Below are positions 1 through 6,685 of a DNA stretch of 16,118 nucleotides, one piece after another. The stretch is from Bacillota bacterium. Its GTDB lineage: Bacteria; Bacillota; Clostridia; Christensenellales; CAG-138. The stretch covers positions 1-16,118 of the forward strand of contig JAEYCM010000023.1 of the NCBI GenBank assembly GCA_023455425.1, given 5' to 3'. The position numbers and the translations under genes are program-made. Every line of letters starts with the position of its first letter. Positions within the stretch are counted from its first letter, which is position 1. The notes below the pieces were generated by a model. The model saw only the letters and a list, made by a program, of their open reading frames with translations. It was not told where the DNA came from and did no database searches.

Positions 1-2403
1 CCTGAGCTTTCCGCCCGCGGCATCCAACGAGGCGAGGATGGCTTTCACAGCCGCCGTAATGTCCTCATCGTTGAGCGTCCTGTCCTCCGCGCGCAGCGTG
101 AAGGAATAGGCCATGCTCTTCTTGCCGGCGGGTACCGCGCCGCCACGGAACACATCAAAGAGCTGTACATTTTCTACCAGCACGCCTGCCGGGAGATCCT
201 TTGCCTGCTCGATGGCGGTTTTTAATGTCTCCGCCGTCACGCTTTCTTCCGCAAGCACCGCAAGATCGCGCTGCACCACGGGATAGCGCGGCAGCGCCTG
301 GTAGGTGCGGGAGCGGCTGGAAAGCGCAAAGAGGGAAGCAAATGAGAGCTCCGCCACATAGACCCGGGCGTCAAGATCGAATGCGGCAGCCGTATCCGGG
401 TGCACCTCGCCAAGCTCGCCCAAAAGTGCAGTACCTGAATAGACCTGCGCCACGCGGCCCGGGTGCAGATACGCGCCGCCGCCGCGCACAAAGCGGATAT
501 CCGGAATGCCCAGTACTTCAAAAAGTTGCTCCAGAGCGCCCTTGAGCGTGAAGAAATCCTCTCCTTCACCCATGAACAACAGGCCCACCATCTTGCGCTC
601 TTCGGCAAGCACGTCGTTGTTGTCGATATGGACGTTACCCACCTCAAAGAAGCGGCCCTGCCCGGTGCGGCGGTTCACATTCAATGCGGCGGATTTGAGC
701 ATGCCGATATACAGCGTGGTGCGCATGAGGCTCTGATCTTCGCCAAAGGGGTTCAAAATGCGCACGGCCTTGCGTTTTTCATCCTCCGCCGGGAGGCGCA
801 GCGCATCGAGCGCCGCGGGGCTGGTGAAGTTATAATTATACATTTCATATGCGCCGAGCGCCACGATGCCGTCCTTGACGGCATCTTCCAGCTTAAACGC
901 CGGGGTCAGCCTGCCGCGGAACGTATCCCCGCGCATAAGGGTGGGCGCAATGTTGTAATACCCATAAATGCGCGCGACCTCCTCTGCGATATCCCAATCC
1001 GCCTCAATGCCGCTTTCGATATCCGTACGGTAATGCGGCACGCTCACGCGCAGCTTTTCCCCGTGCGGATTAGACGAAATATTGATGGTCGCAAGCATAT
1101 CCGCCATTTCCTGTCCGGTGAAGCCGGTATTCAAAATGCGGTTGACATGCGCAATGTCGATATCGACTTCGCGGTTCGTAAGGTTTGCGGCGCAGACGTC
1201 GACCACGTCGCCCACCACGCGCCCGGCCTTGAGTTCCTCCACCAGCTCGATGGCGCGGTCCAGCGCCAGCCCGGCGTTCACGGGCTCCACGCCTTTAATA
1301 AAGCGGGCGGCGGCGTCCGTCATGTGCTTGAGCTTCCGTGCGGTAGCGCGGATGTTGCTGTTCTTGAACACGGCGCTTTCAAACAGTACGGCTTTTGTTT
1401 CCGGTTTGATTTCGGAATTCTCCCCGCCCATGACTCCCGCGATGCCCACACCCTTTTTCGGGTCCGCAATGAGCAGCATGGAAGGGTCCACGGGCCTGTC
1501 TTTGCTATCCAGCGTCCGCACGGTTTCGTTTTCATACGCGTTGCGGACGACGATATGCCCTTCCGCCACGCAGGCGAGATCGAACGCGTGCATGGGATGG
1601 CCGTATTCCACCATGACGAAGTTGGTAATATCCACGATATTGTTGATGGGCCGTAACCCAACACTGCGGAGCTTCTTCTGCATCCAGACGGGAGAAGGCT
1701 CGATTTTGATATCCGTTACCACGCGCGCGGCGTAGCGGGGGCAAAGCTCGGTGTTTAATACCGTGACTTTCGCGTACTCCTCCGCCCGGCCTTCGCCCTT
1801 AACCGGCTGGATGGCGGGTTCCCGGAAGGGTTTGTTGAGCGCCGCCGCCACCTCCCGGCACATGCCGAGGATGCTCTGGCAATCCGGCCGGTTGGGCGTC
1901 AGTTCGATGTTGAACACCACGTCGTCTAACCCCAGCGCCGCGGCGATGGGTTCGCCCGCCTTGTGCTCGCCCTGAATATCCAAGAGTCCGTGCACCTCGC
2001 TGCCGGGATAATCCGCGTCCGTCAGGCCAAGCTCTTTGCCGGAGCACAGCATACCCGCGCTTTCCACCCCGCGCATCACGGTGGGCGCAATGGTAATGCC
2101 GCCGGGCAGCGCCGCCCCGGGCAGCGCCACGGGGGCAATCATGCCCTCATACACGTTGGGCGCACCGCAGACGATGGTGCGCAAGGTTCCCTCGCCCGCG
2201 TCCACCGTGCAGATATGCAGCTTTTCCGCGTTGGGATGTTCCGCCACCCTTACAACGCGGCCGGTCACAACACCGGACACGTCGGGCAGTTCGGGCAGCA
2301 CATCCGCTACCTCAAACCCGCGCCACATCATTTTTTCCACGAATTCCTCGTGGGTCACGTCGTATTCGATGTATTCCTTGAGCCATTTCAAAGGCAATTT
2401 CAT
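1..2403 (-). CDS. pheT: phenylalanyl-tRNA synthetase beta subunit, 3' end cut by window edge
   Basis: Forms the alpha2/beta2 cytoplasmic synthetase with PheS that charges tRNA-Phe. The frame is open from an ATG at 2403 to base 1 (801 codons) without a stop. PheT is usually about 800 residues, so only the last few residues are probably missing. Order seen in the translation: an N-terminal start (MKLPLKWLKEYIEYD), an EMAP-like tRNA-binding domain at about residues 40-150 (HPNAEKLHICTVDAG, CGAPN), then a long stretch with HAFDL, GVMGG and RTTL blocks consistent with the B3/B4, B5 and catalytic-like core domains. A C-terminal FDX-ACB anticodon-binding domain begins near RYPVVQRDLAVL. A GGAGG site lies 10 bases before the ATG. 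The gene is downstream of pheS, but the gap between them is unusually long. Identity is very secure. Confidence 0.97.
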   Translation of the reverse strand, partial: MKLPLKWLKEYIEYDVTHEEFVEKMMWRGFEVADVLPELPDVSGVVTGRVVRVAEHPNAEKLHICTVDAGEGTLRTIVCGAPNVYEGMIAPVALPGAALPGGITIAPTVMRGVESAGMLCSGKELGLTDADYPGSEVHGLLDIQGEHKAGEPIAAALGLDDVVFNIELTPNRPDCQSILGMCREVAAALNKPFREPAIQPVKGEGRAEEYAKVTVLNTELCPRYAARVVTDIKIEPSPVWMQKKLRSVGLRPINNIVDITNFVMVEYGHPMHAFDLACVAEGHIVVRNAYENETVRTLDSKDRPVDPSMLLIADPKKGVGIAGVMGGENSEIKPETKAVLFESAVFKNSNIRATARKLKHMTDAAARFIKGVEPVNAGLALDRAIELVEELKAGRVVGDVVDVCAANLTNREVDIDIAHVNRILNTGFTGQEMADMLATINISSNPHGEKLRVSVPHYRTDIESGIEADWDIAEEVARIYGYYNIAPTLMRGDTFRGRLTPAFKLEDAVKDGIVALGAYEMYNYNFTSPAALDALRLPAEDEKRKAVRILNPFGEDQSLMRTTLYIGMLKSAALNVNRRTGQGRFFEVGNVHIDNNDVLAEERKMVGLLFMGEGEDFFTLKGALEQLFEVLGIPDIRFVRGGGAYLHPGRVAQVYSGTALLGELGEVHPDTAAAFDLDARVYVAELSFASLFALSSRSRTYQALPRYPVVQRDLAVLAEESVTAETLKTAIEQAKDLPAGVLVENVQLFDVFRGGAVPAGKKSMAYSFTLRAEDRTLNDEDITAAVKAILASLDAAGGKLR

Positions 2404-2438
2404 AGCAGTCAATCCTCCATACAGAGATTTGAGGGGAC

Positions 2439-2553
2439 GGTTCTTTTCTTTCCACGAAAGAAAAGAACCAAAAGAAAGCGAACAATGCTCTATTCGTTAG
2501 GGATTCCCAAGGGACATGTCCCTTGGGCGGTGGTTTGGAGGCAGAGCCTCCAA
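2439..2553. repeat. three consecutive perfect inverted repeats between pheS and pheT
   Basis: The 164-base gap between the two synthetase genes holds three perfect inverted repeats. The first is a 14-base arm GGTTCTTTTCTTTC with a 3-base loop (2439-2469). The second is a 22-base uninterrupted palindrome beginning CCCAAGGGAC (2506-2527). The third has 8-base arms TTGGAGGC around AGA (2535-2553). None is followed by a clean T-run on the minus strand, so they are not obvious terminators. They resemble dispersed palindromic intergenic repeats of Clostridia, but copy number cannot be seen here. Confidence 0.8.
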
Positions 2554-2567
2554 CGCACCTTTATCTA

Positions 2568-3590
2568 CTAGAACTGCCCCAGGAAGCGGGCGTCGTTCTC
2601 GTATTCCAACCGGATATCGGTAATGCCGTACTTCAGGCTCGTCACGCGGTCCACGCCCAGGCCGAACGCGAACGCGCTCCACTCATGCGGGTCAAGGCCG
2701 CAGTTTTCGATTTCGTGCGGGTTGGTGACGCCGCAGCCCAAAATCTCCAGCCAGCCGGTGTGCTTGCACACGCGGCAGCCTTTGCCGCCGCAGATGGTGC
2801 AAGAAATATCAAGCTCCGCAGAAGGCTCCGTGAACGGGAAATAGCTCGGGCGGAACCGGGTTTTGACGTCCTCGCCGAATACGGCGTGTACAAATGTATC
2901 CAGCGTGCCCTTGAGGTCGGCAAGCGTGATGTTTTTATCCACCACCAGCCCTTCCATCTGCATGAAGATAGGGGAGTGGCTTGCGTCCACCTCGTCCACG
3001 CGGAAGCAGCGGCCGGGAATGACCACCCGGAAGGGCGGCTTCATGGTCAATAGCGCCCTGGGCTCGCAGTTGGTGGTGTGGGTCCTTAACACCACGCGGT
3101 CATTGATATAGAAGGTGTCCTGCATGTCCCGGGCAGGATGGTCCGGGGGCATGTTGGGCAATTCAAAATTGTACCGGTCCAGGTCCACCTCCGGGCCGTC
3201 AAACGTAATGAAGCCCATGCCGACGAGGGCGTCCCGGATCTCCCGGTAAGTCTGCGTCATGGGGTGGAGCCTGCCGCGCGGCATAATCCGCTTTCCGGGC
3301 TCGGTGATGTCAAGCGTCTCGCGTGCAAAGCGCAGCTCCTTTTCCGCCGCGGCGATGGCTGCGCGCTTTTCTGAAATCGCCGCCTCCAATTCCCGCTTTA
3401 ACCGGTTGGCTTCCTGCCCAAGTTCCGCGCGGGCTTCCTTACTGAGCTTGCCCATGGTGCGCAGCACCTCGGTCAGGGTGCCGTTGCGGCCCAGCACGCT
3501 CACCATCAGATTTTCAATGTCGCTTTCCCCTTTGGCCTCCTGTAGGCGCGCCCACGCCTGTTCGCCAATGGATTTTAAATGTTCGAGCAT
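2568..3590 (-). CDS. pheS: phenylalanyl-tRNA synthetase alpha subunit
   Basis: Catalytic subunit of the class II synthetase that activates phenylalanine and charges tRNA-Phe. The 340-residue product matches the family size (about 340). It has an N-terminal coiled-coil arm (residues about 1-85), then the class II core: TQTYREIRDAL, a motif 2 region with FRVDEVDASHSP and FMQMEGLVVDK, and motif 3 AFGLGVDRVTSLKYGITDIR near the C-terminus. A CTICGGKGCRVC cysteine-rich segment lies between. The ATG at 3590 was chosen because AAGGAGG sits 8 bases before it. An in-frame ATG at 3614 would place that site inside the gene and adds eight non-conserved residues. It is transcribed from the T-box leader upstream and is first in the pheST operon. 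Confidence 0.97.
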   Translation of the reverse strand: MLEHLKSIGEQAWARLQEAKGESDIENLMVSVLGRNGTLTEVLRTMGKLSKEARAELGQEANRLKRELEAAISEKRAAIAAAEKELRFARETLDITEPGKRIMPRGRLHPMTQTYREIRDALVGMGFITFDGPEVDLDRYNFELPNMPPDHPARDMQDTFYINDRVVLRTHTTNCEPRALLTMKPPFRVVIPGRCFRVDEVDASHSPIFMQMEGLVVDKNITLADLKGTLDTFVHAVFGEDVKTRFRPSYFPFTEPSAELDISCTICGGKGCRVCKHTGWLEILGCGVTNPHEIENCGLDPHEWSAFAFGLGVDRVTSLKYGITDIRLEYENDARFLGQF

Positions 3591-3636
3591 CGTTCCTGCC
3601 TCCTTATGTTGCATCCGTTACGAAATTCGGTATCAA

Positions 3637-3671
3637 TAAAATAAACGCACCGCCCCGTAAGGGACGATGCG
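3637..3671 (-). terminator. T-box intrinsic terminator upstream of pheS
   Basis: Read on the minus strand, an 11-base stem with two G-T pairs (CGCATCGTCCC with GGGGCGGTGCG, loop TTAC) is followed by TTTATTTTATT. It lies directly after the T-box sequence and before pheS. It is the off-state terminator that should be replaced by the antiterminator when uncharged tRNA-Phe binds. Confidence 0.9.
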
Positions 3672-3915
3672 CGTGCGCTTTCGTGGTACCACCCAGATTC
3701 ACTCCGCAAGTACGGAGCCTTTAAAAGCTGTATCGGGCTTACCCGCCGCCGACTACGCACCCGAAAACCGGGCTTCACCGGGGGATGCTCGGGAGAGAAA
3801 GGGCCCATCCGGCGCCACATACGCCGCTTTCAGCGCGGGGAACTCCCCCCGGCGGCGTTCTCTTTTCATGTACAGCAGCGGATGCCCGGCTCCGTCATCG
3901 CATTTTCTATTATGA
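3637..3915 (-). promoter_or_regulatory. T-box riboswitch controlling pheST
   Basis: T-box leaders sense uncharged tRNA and prevent premature termination. The conserved T-box core GGGTGGTACCACG is at 3694-3682 on the minus strand. Just before it is a stem III-like hairpin (CTCCG, loop TACTTG, CGGAG), and just after it the terminator. The 5' part can fold into a long stem I, with CATCCG pairing to CGGATG and ACGCCGC pairing to GCGGCGT. A candidate specifier triplet UUC (Phe) is at 3799-3797, followed by a TCTCCCGAGC stretch that resembles the usual specifier-loop exit. The specifier placement is inference, but it agrees with the downstream genes. Confidence 0.92.
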
Positions 3916-3920
3916 AGAGT

Positions 3921-3950
3921 ATTTTAGCACAAAGATACAGGGTTTTGCAA
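3921..3950 (-). promoter_or_regulatory. sigma-A type promoter for the T-box pheST transcript
   Basis: On the minus strand TTGCAA (3950-3945) and TAAAAT (3926-3921) are separated by 18 bases, and the -10 box is extended by TGC. This places the start site a few bases before the T-box stem I. The promoter faces away from the methyltransferase promoter on the other strand. Confidence 0.75.
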
Positions 3951-4044
3951 GCGGGCGAATACAGGCTGCCGTTTGCCCGGCAACCTCATATTGTAGCTGC
4001 TCACAATTTCGACAAACGCTGTCAAAAGTTTCATGGAAAATTGA

Positions 4045-4072
4045 TTGCGTGAATACCACGATATGGTACAAT
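4045..4072 (+). promoter_or_regulatory. promoter for the DNA methyltransferase gene
   Basis: TTGCGT (4045-4050) and TACAAT (4067-4072) are spaced by 16 bases, with an extended TGG just before the -10 box. The boxes lie about 35 bases before the ATG at 4108. The stretch between this and the pheST promoter (3951-4044) shows no gene. Confidence 0.6.
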
Positions 4073-4107
4073 AAGCTGAATCTACTTAAATTTAGGTAGG
4101 TGTTCGT

Positions 4108-4800
4108 ATGACCACTTCCTCTCCATTGCTTCCCAACAGCCGCATTCTTCCCTGTGGGCGCAACTGCGTTGACGGGCTGCTTTTGTTGGACGCAATCCGG
4201 GATGAAAGCATTGCCGCGGCGTTCTTCGACCCGCAATACCGGGGCGTGCTTGACAAGCTCAGCTATGGAAATGAAGGCGTCACGAGGGGTATGCGAAGGT
4301 CCCAGCTTCCGCAGATGGAGGAGTCCGTCATCCGCGATTTTCTGGTGGAGTTTGACCGGGTCTTAAGAAAAAGCGCCCACCTGTTTTTGTGGGTGGACAA
4401 ATTCCATCTGTGCGAGGGGATTCCATCCTGGGTGGCGGATACGACGCTTGAGATCGTAGATATGATCGTCTGGGACAAAGGGCGGATCGGTATGGGATAC
4501 CGCACGCGGCGGAGTGCCGAATACCTCATTGTCCTTCAAAAACGCCCCAAGCGCGCAAAAGGCGTTTGGCGGGACCATACGCTGCCGGACGTATGGCATG
4601 AGCCCGCATCAAGGCGTCACCCGCACGCAAAGCCAATCGGCCTTCAGACACGGCTCATTCTGGCGGTCACAGAGGAGAATGACTGGGTGCTCGACCCAAG
4701 TGCCGGCAGCTATTCGGTACTAACCGCCTGCAACGGCGCGGGCCGGAGCTTCATTGGCGGCGATCTTCTGCCCTATGAAGAAGAGAGCGAGCAGGCCTAA
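4108..4800 (+). CDS. solitary DNA methyltransferase, beta class (N6-adenine or N4-cytosine)
   Basis: Predicted to transfer a methyl group from S-adenosylmethionine to an exocyclic amino group in DNA. Motif IV appears as DPQY at residues 41-44, a variant of the usual DPPY. It comes before the SAM-binding motif I (DPSAGS, residues 196-201), the order of the beta class. HAKP (173-176), preceding motif I, fits motif X. Conserved-looking blocks HLFLWVDKFHLCEG, VDMIVWDKGRIGMGYRTRRS and GVWRDHTLPDVWHE lie between. At 230 residues there is little room for a separate target recognition domain. No restriction endonuclease or specificity gene is adjacent, so it is an orphan methyltransferase, possibly of phage origin. 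It is convergent with the ACT gene, with only 13 bases between and no visible terminator. The ribosome site AGGTAGG is moderate. The target base cannot be told from sequence. Confidence 0.88.
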   Translation: MTTSSPLLPNSRILPCGRNCVDGLLLLDAIRDESIAAAFFDPQYRGVLDKLSYGNEGVTRGMRRSQLPQMEESVIRDFLVEFDRVLRKSAHLFLWVDKFHLCEGIPSWVADTTLEIVDMIVWDKGRIGMGYRTRRSAEYLIVLQKRPKRAKGVWRDHTLPDVWHEPASRRHPHAKPIGLQTRLILAVTEENDWVLDPSAGSYSVLTACNGAGRSFIGGDLLPYEEESEQA

Positions 4801-4813
4801 TCAACCGTACGCG

Positions 4814-5179
4814 TTAGACAAAGCGATACCCCGCCTGCTGCAAACAATCCACGGCAGCGGCCAGGGTATCGTTTTTTATGAGGATATAGTCCGTATTGTA
4901 GGTGGAAATTGCAAATATCGGAATGCTGTTTTGGGCCAGTATGCCCGCAAGCCGCGCCAAAATGCCTGTAAGCGAAAAATCCAGCGCGCCGCAGATGCGC
5001 ATACCGCGCCAGCCGTGTTCAACGGCAACGGCAGTTTTGGGCGCATATTCCGTGGGGCACACAAGAGAACATTCCTCATCCGTCCTGCCTACAAAAAGGA
5101 AGGGCGCGGAGAAATCGACTTCCTCCGGCCCGTTTACCTTGCAGACGGAGAACTCTCCGTCAATAAGTTTTAGTTCCAT
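4814..5179 (-). CDS. ACT-domain small-molecule sensing protein
   Basis: A 121-residue protein with a clear ACT-type half at about residues 62-120 (LDFSLTGILARLAGILAQ, IPIFAISTYNTDYILIK, AVDCLQQAGY). This matches the family of stand-alone ACT proteins related to CASTOR-like amino-acid sensors. The first 60 residues probably form a partner ACT-like fold. ACT domains bind amino acids or similar ligands, and no catalytic residues are expected. The start is set by GGAAGGA, which overlaps the last codons of the anti-sigma gene. Only 6 bases separate that gene's stop from this ATG, so translation is probably coupled. It is the last gene of the sigma operon. A functional link to the sigma factor is suggested only by gene order. 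Confidence 0.85.
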   Translation of the reverse strand: MELKLIDGEFSVCKVNGPEEVDFSAPFLFVGRTDEECSLVCPTEYAPKTAVAVEHGWRGMRICGALDFSLTGILARLAGILAQNSIPIFAISTYNTDYILIKNDTLAAAVDCLQQAGYRFV

Positions 5180-5185
5180 TTCGCG

Positions 5186-6019
5186 CTATCCTTCCACGAT
5201 CTCGCCCAGGACCTCATAAGTATCGGCGTCCACCGCATAGGAGGGCGCGCCTTCCACAGTGGGATCCGCCATCACTTGATAGATACGGGGCCGGGTCACT
5301 TCCGCACGCTCCACGGCCTCCCCGCCGGAAAGCGGGCGGACAGTAATCGTGGCGTTTTCCAGCAGCATAACGAGCGCGGTTGCGGCGTCCACCTTGCCCC
5401 TGGTTTCAGGCAGCAGAGCGTTGACGGCATCCACCGCCTGCTGTTGTTCCGCGGTAAGCGCCTCGGGACCAGATAGGATGCCTGCCTGCGCCTGACCGGC
5501 GCCCGCCCCATTGTCCGCCGATACAGACGGCGCGGGAGCGGCGGGGGCCTCCGTACTGCCGCCCGTAGACGCAGGGGGCTCTATGGCTGCAGGGGCAGGA
5601 GCTTCCAATGCCGCGGGCGCTTCGGGCGCGGCGTACAGCGCCTCGGGCAACGCGTCCCCAGAGGGCGCGGCATCATAGGGCGCCGCCTCCTCCGCCATGC
5701 GGATCTCCATCTGCGCATCCTGCGGCGCGGCTTTTGCGTTTAAATTTTCCTGCCAATATTGGCGCGTTCCCAGCAGGATGATCAGCGCAGCCGCTACCGT
5801 TGAAAATCCAATGGTAAGTTTGCGCAAATTCCTGCGCCTGCGCGCCGCAGGCTCATCCGCTACGGACGCTTCTTCCCGCTGCGGTTGGTCGTCGCTTTCG
5901 ATCTTCTTAAATAACTGGCGTTTCCAATCCTCAAGAGGCAGGGTGTCGTTTTCCTGTGCCGCCGTTTCGCGCAGCAGCAAATCGATGTTGAGTTCGTGAT
6001 TGTTCTTTCCTTTACGCAT
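5186..6019 (-). CDS. membrane-anchored anti-sigma-like protein with PepSY-like tail
   Basis: A 277-residue single-pass protein encoded just after the ECF sigma gene, overlapping it by 8 bases (ATGCGTAA). Seen in the translation: a charged cytoplasmic segment (1-66) ending in an arginine patch (60-67), one membrane span (about 68-84, LTIGFSTVAAALIILLG), a long Ala/Pro/Glu low-complexity linker outside (about 110-185), and a C-terminal globular part (about 186-277). The last 35 residues (RPRIYQVMADPT, SYAVDADTYEVLGEI) resemble a PepSY half-domain. There is no HxxxCxxC zinc anti-sigma motif, so the call rests on topology and on overlap with the sigma gene. Overall role: probably holds the sigma factor at the membrane until an outside signal. 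Function is inferred. Confidence 0.75.
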   Translation of the reverse strand: MRKGKNNHELNIDLLLRETAAQENDTLPLEDWKRQLFKKIESDDQPQREEASVADEPAARRRRNLRKLTIGFSTVAAALIILLGTRQYWQENLNAKAAPQDAQMEIRMAEEAAPYDAAPSGDALPEALYAAPEAPAALEAPAPAAIEPPASTGGSTEAPAAPAPSVSADNGAGAGQAQAGILSGPEALTAEQQQAVDAVNALLPETRGKVDAATALVMLLENATITVRPLSGGEAVERAEVTRPRIYQVMADPTVEGAPSYAVDADTYEVLGEIVEG

Positions 6020-6527
6020 ACAGCCCGCCTCCTTTCTTCAATTCGTTTTTGAGCATATCGCGTCCGCGGGACATGCGGCTTTTAAGCGTACCTTCGCTTG
6101 TTTGCAGCAGCGCCGCGATCTGGTGGTAATCCAATTCCGCAAAATAGTAGAGGAACAACGGTTCCCGATATTTTTCGGGCAGATTGGCGAGCGCTTTTTT
6201 GATCGCCTCGCGCGTCTCATTTTTTTCGGCCTGCGCCTCCGGCCCAGGGGCCGTATCCGGTTCCGCGACGCCCGCGTCCTCCACAGGGATGCTGCGGCGG
6301 TTGCGGCGAAGCATATCGATGGAGCTGTTCACCGCCACACGGTACAACCATGCGCGGGCCTGCTCGTTTGTCATTGTTTCAAGTGTCTCCATATTGCGGT
6401 GCGCGCTCAAAAACGCGTTCTGTACGGCGTCCGCCGCCGCCTCCGCATCGCGCGAGACGCCGTAGGCCGCCCAGTAGACAGTCTTGGCGTGCGCCTCGTA
6501 AAGCGCTTCCAAGGTCGGCTTTTCCAT
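6012..6527 (-). CDS. ECF (group IV) RNA polymerase sigma factor
   Basis: A 171-residue sigma-70 family protein with only regions 2 and 4, the ECF layout. Region 2 spans about residues 6-76 (DAVQNAFLSAHRN; ARAWLYRVAVNSSIDMLRR). A Pro/Glu-rich linker follows (77-106). Region 4 spans about 107-160 (LANLPEKYREPLFLYYFAEL, then the helix-turn-helix YHQIAALLQTSEGTLKSRMSRGRDML). Expected to direct polymerase to a small regulon in response to an envelope signal relayed by the overlapping downstream anti-sigma gene. The ribosome site (AAAGGG immediately before T-ATG) is weak and close, which may limit translation. No better in-frame start is visible upstream. Confidence 0.93.
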   Translation of the reverse strand: MEKPTLEALYEAHAKTVYWAAYGVSRDAEAAADAVQNAFLSAHRNMETLETMTNEQARAWLYRVAVNSSIDMLRRNRRSIPVEDAGVAEPDTAPGPEAQAEKNETREAIKKALANLPEKYREPLFLYYFAELDYHQIAALLQTSEGTLKSRMSRGRDMLKNELKKGGGLYA

Positions 6528-6613
6528 ACCCTTTGCCGCTAAGCAGGACCGAGCGTGATGTTCGCTCCCGCCGCGCCCCCTTCCATTGTTCTGCTATGTG
6601 CACACGTATTTAT

Positions 6614-6642
6614 AGCATAGCAAAACGTCAGGGGGTTTGCAA
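6614..6642 (-). promoter_or_regulatory. promoter for the sigma/anti-sigma/ACT operon
   Basis: On the minus strand TTGCAA (6642-6637) and TATGCT (6619-6614) are separated by 17 bases, a plausible housekeeping promoter about 85 bases before the sigma ATG. A small GAGCG/CGCTC hairpin lies in the leader. No clear ECF-type promoter, and hence no autoregulation signal, was recognised. Confidence 0.5.
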
Positions 6643-6685
6643 ATGGAGGATGGGCCTAATGCCATGAACGATGTATGAACAAGCA

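Noticed and set aside
463..1656. 397-residue plus-strand open frame opposite pheT
   Set aside because: It is His/Arg/Ala-rich with no domain, and lies antisense to the clearly conserved pheT reading frame; a GC-rich codon shadow.
2439..2553. CRISPR-like or terminator interpretation of the pheS-pheT inverted repeats
   Set aside because: The three repeats differ from each other with no constant unit or spacer period, and none has a proper T-run on the transcribed strand.
6528..6685. Possible small gene between serpin and sigma factor
   Set aside because: No start with a ribosome site and sensible product was seen on either strand; the stretch reads as promoter and leader of the sigma operon.
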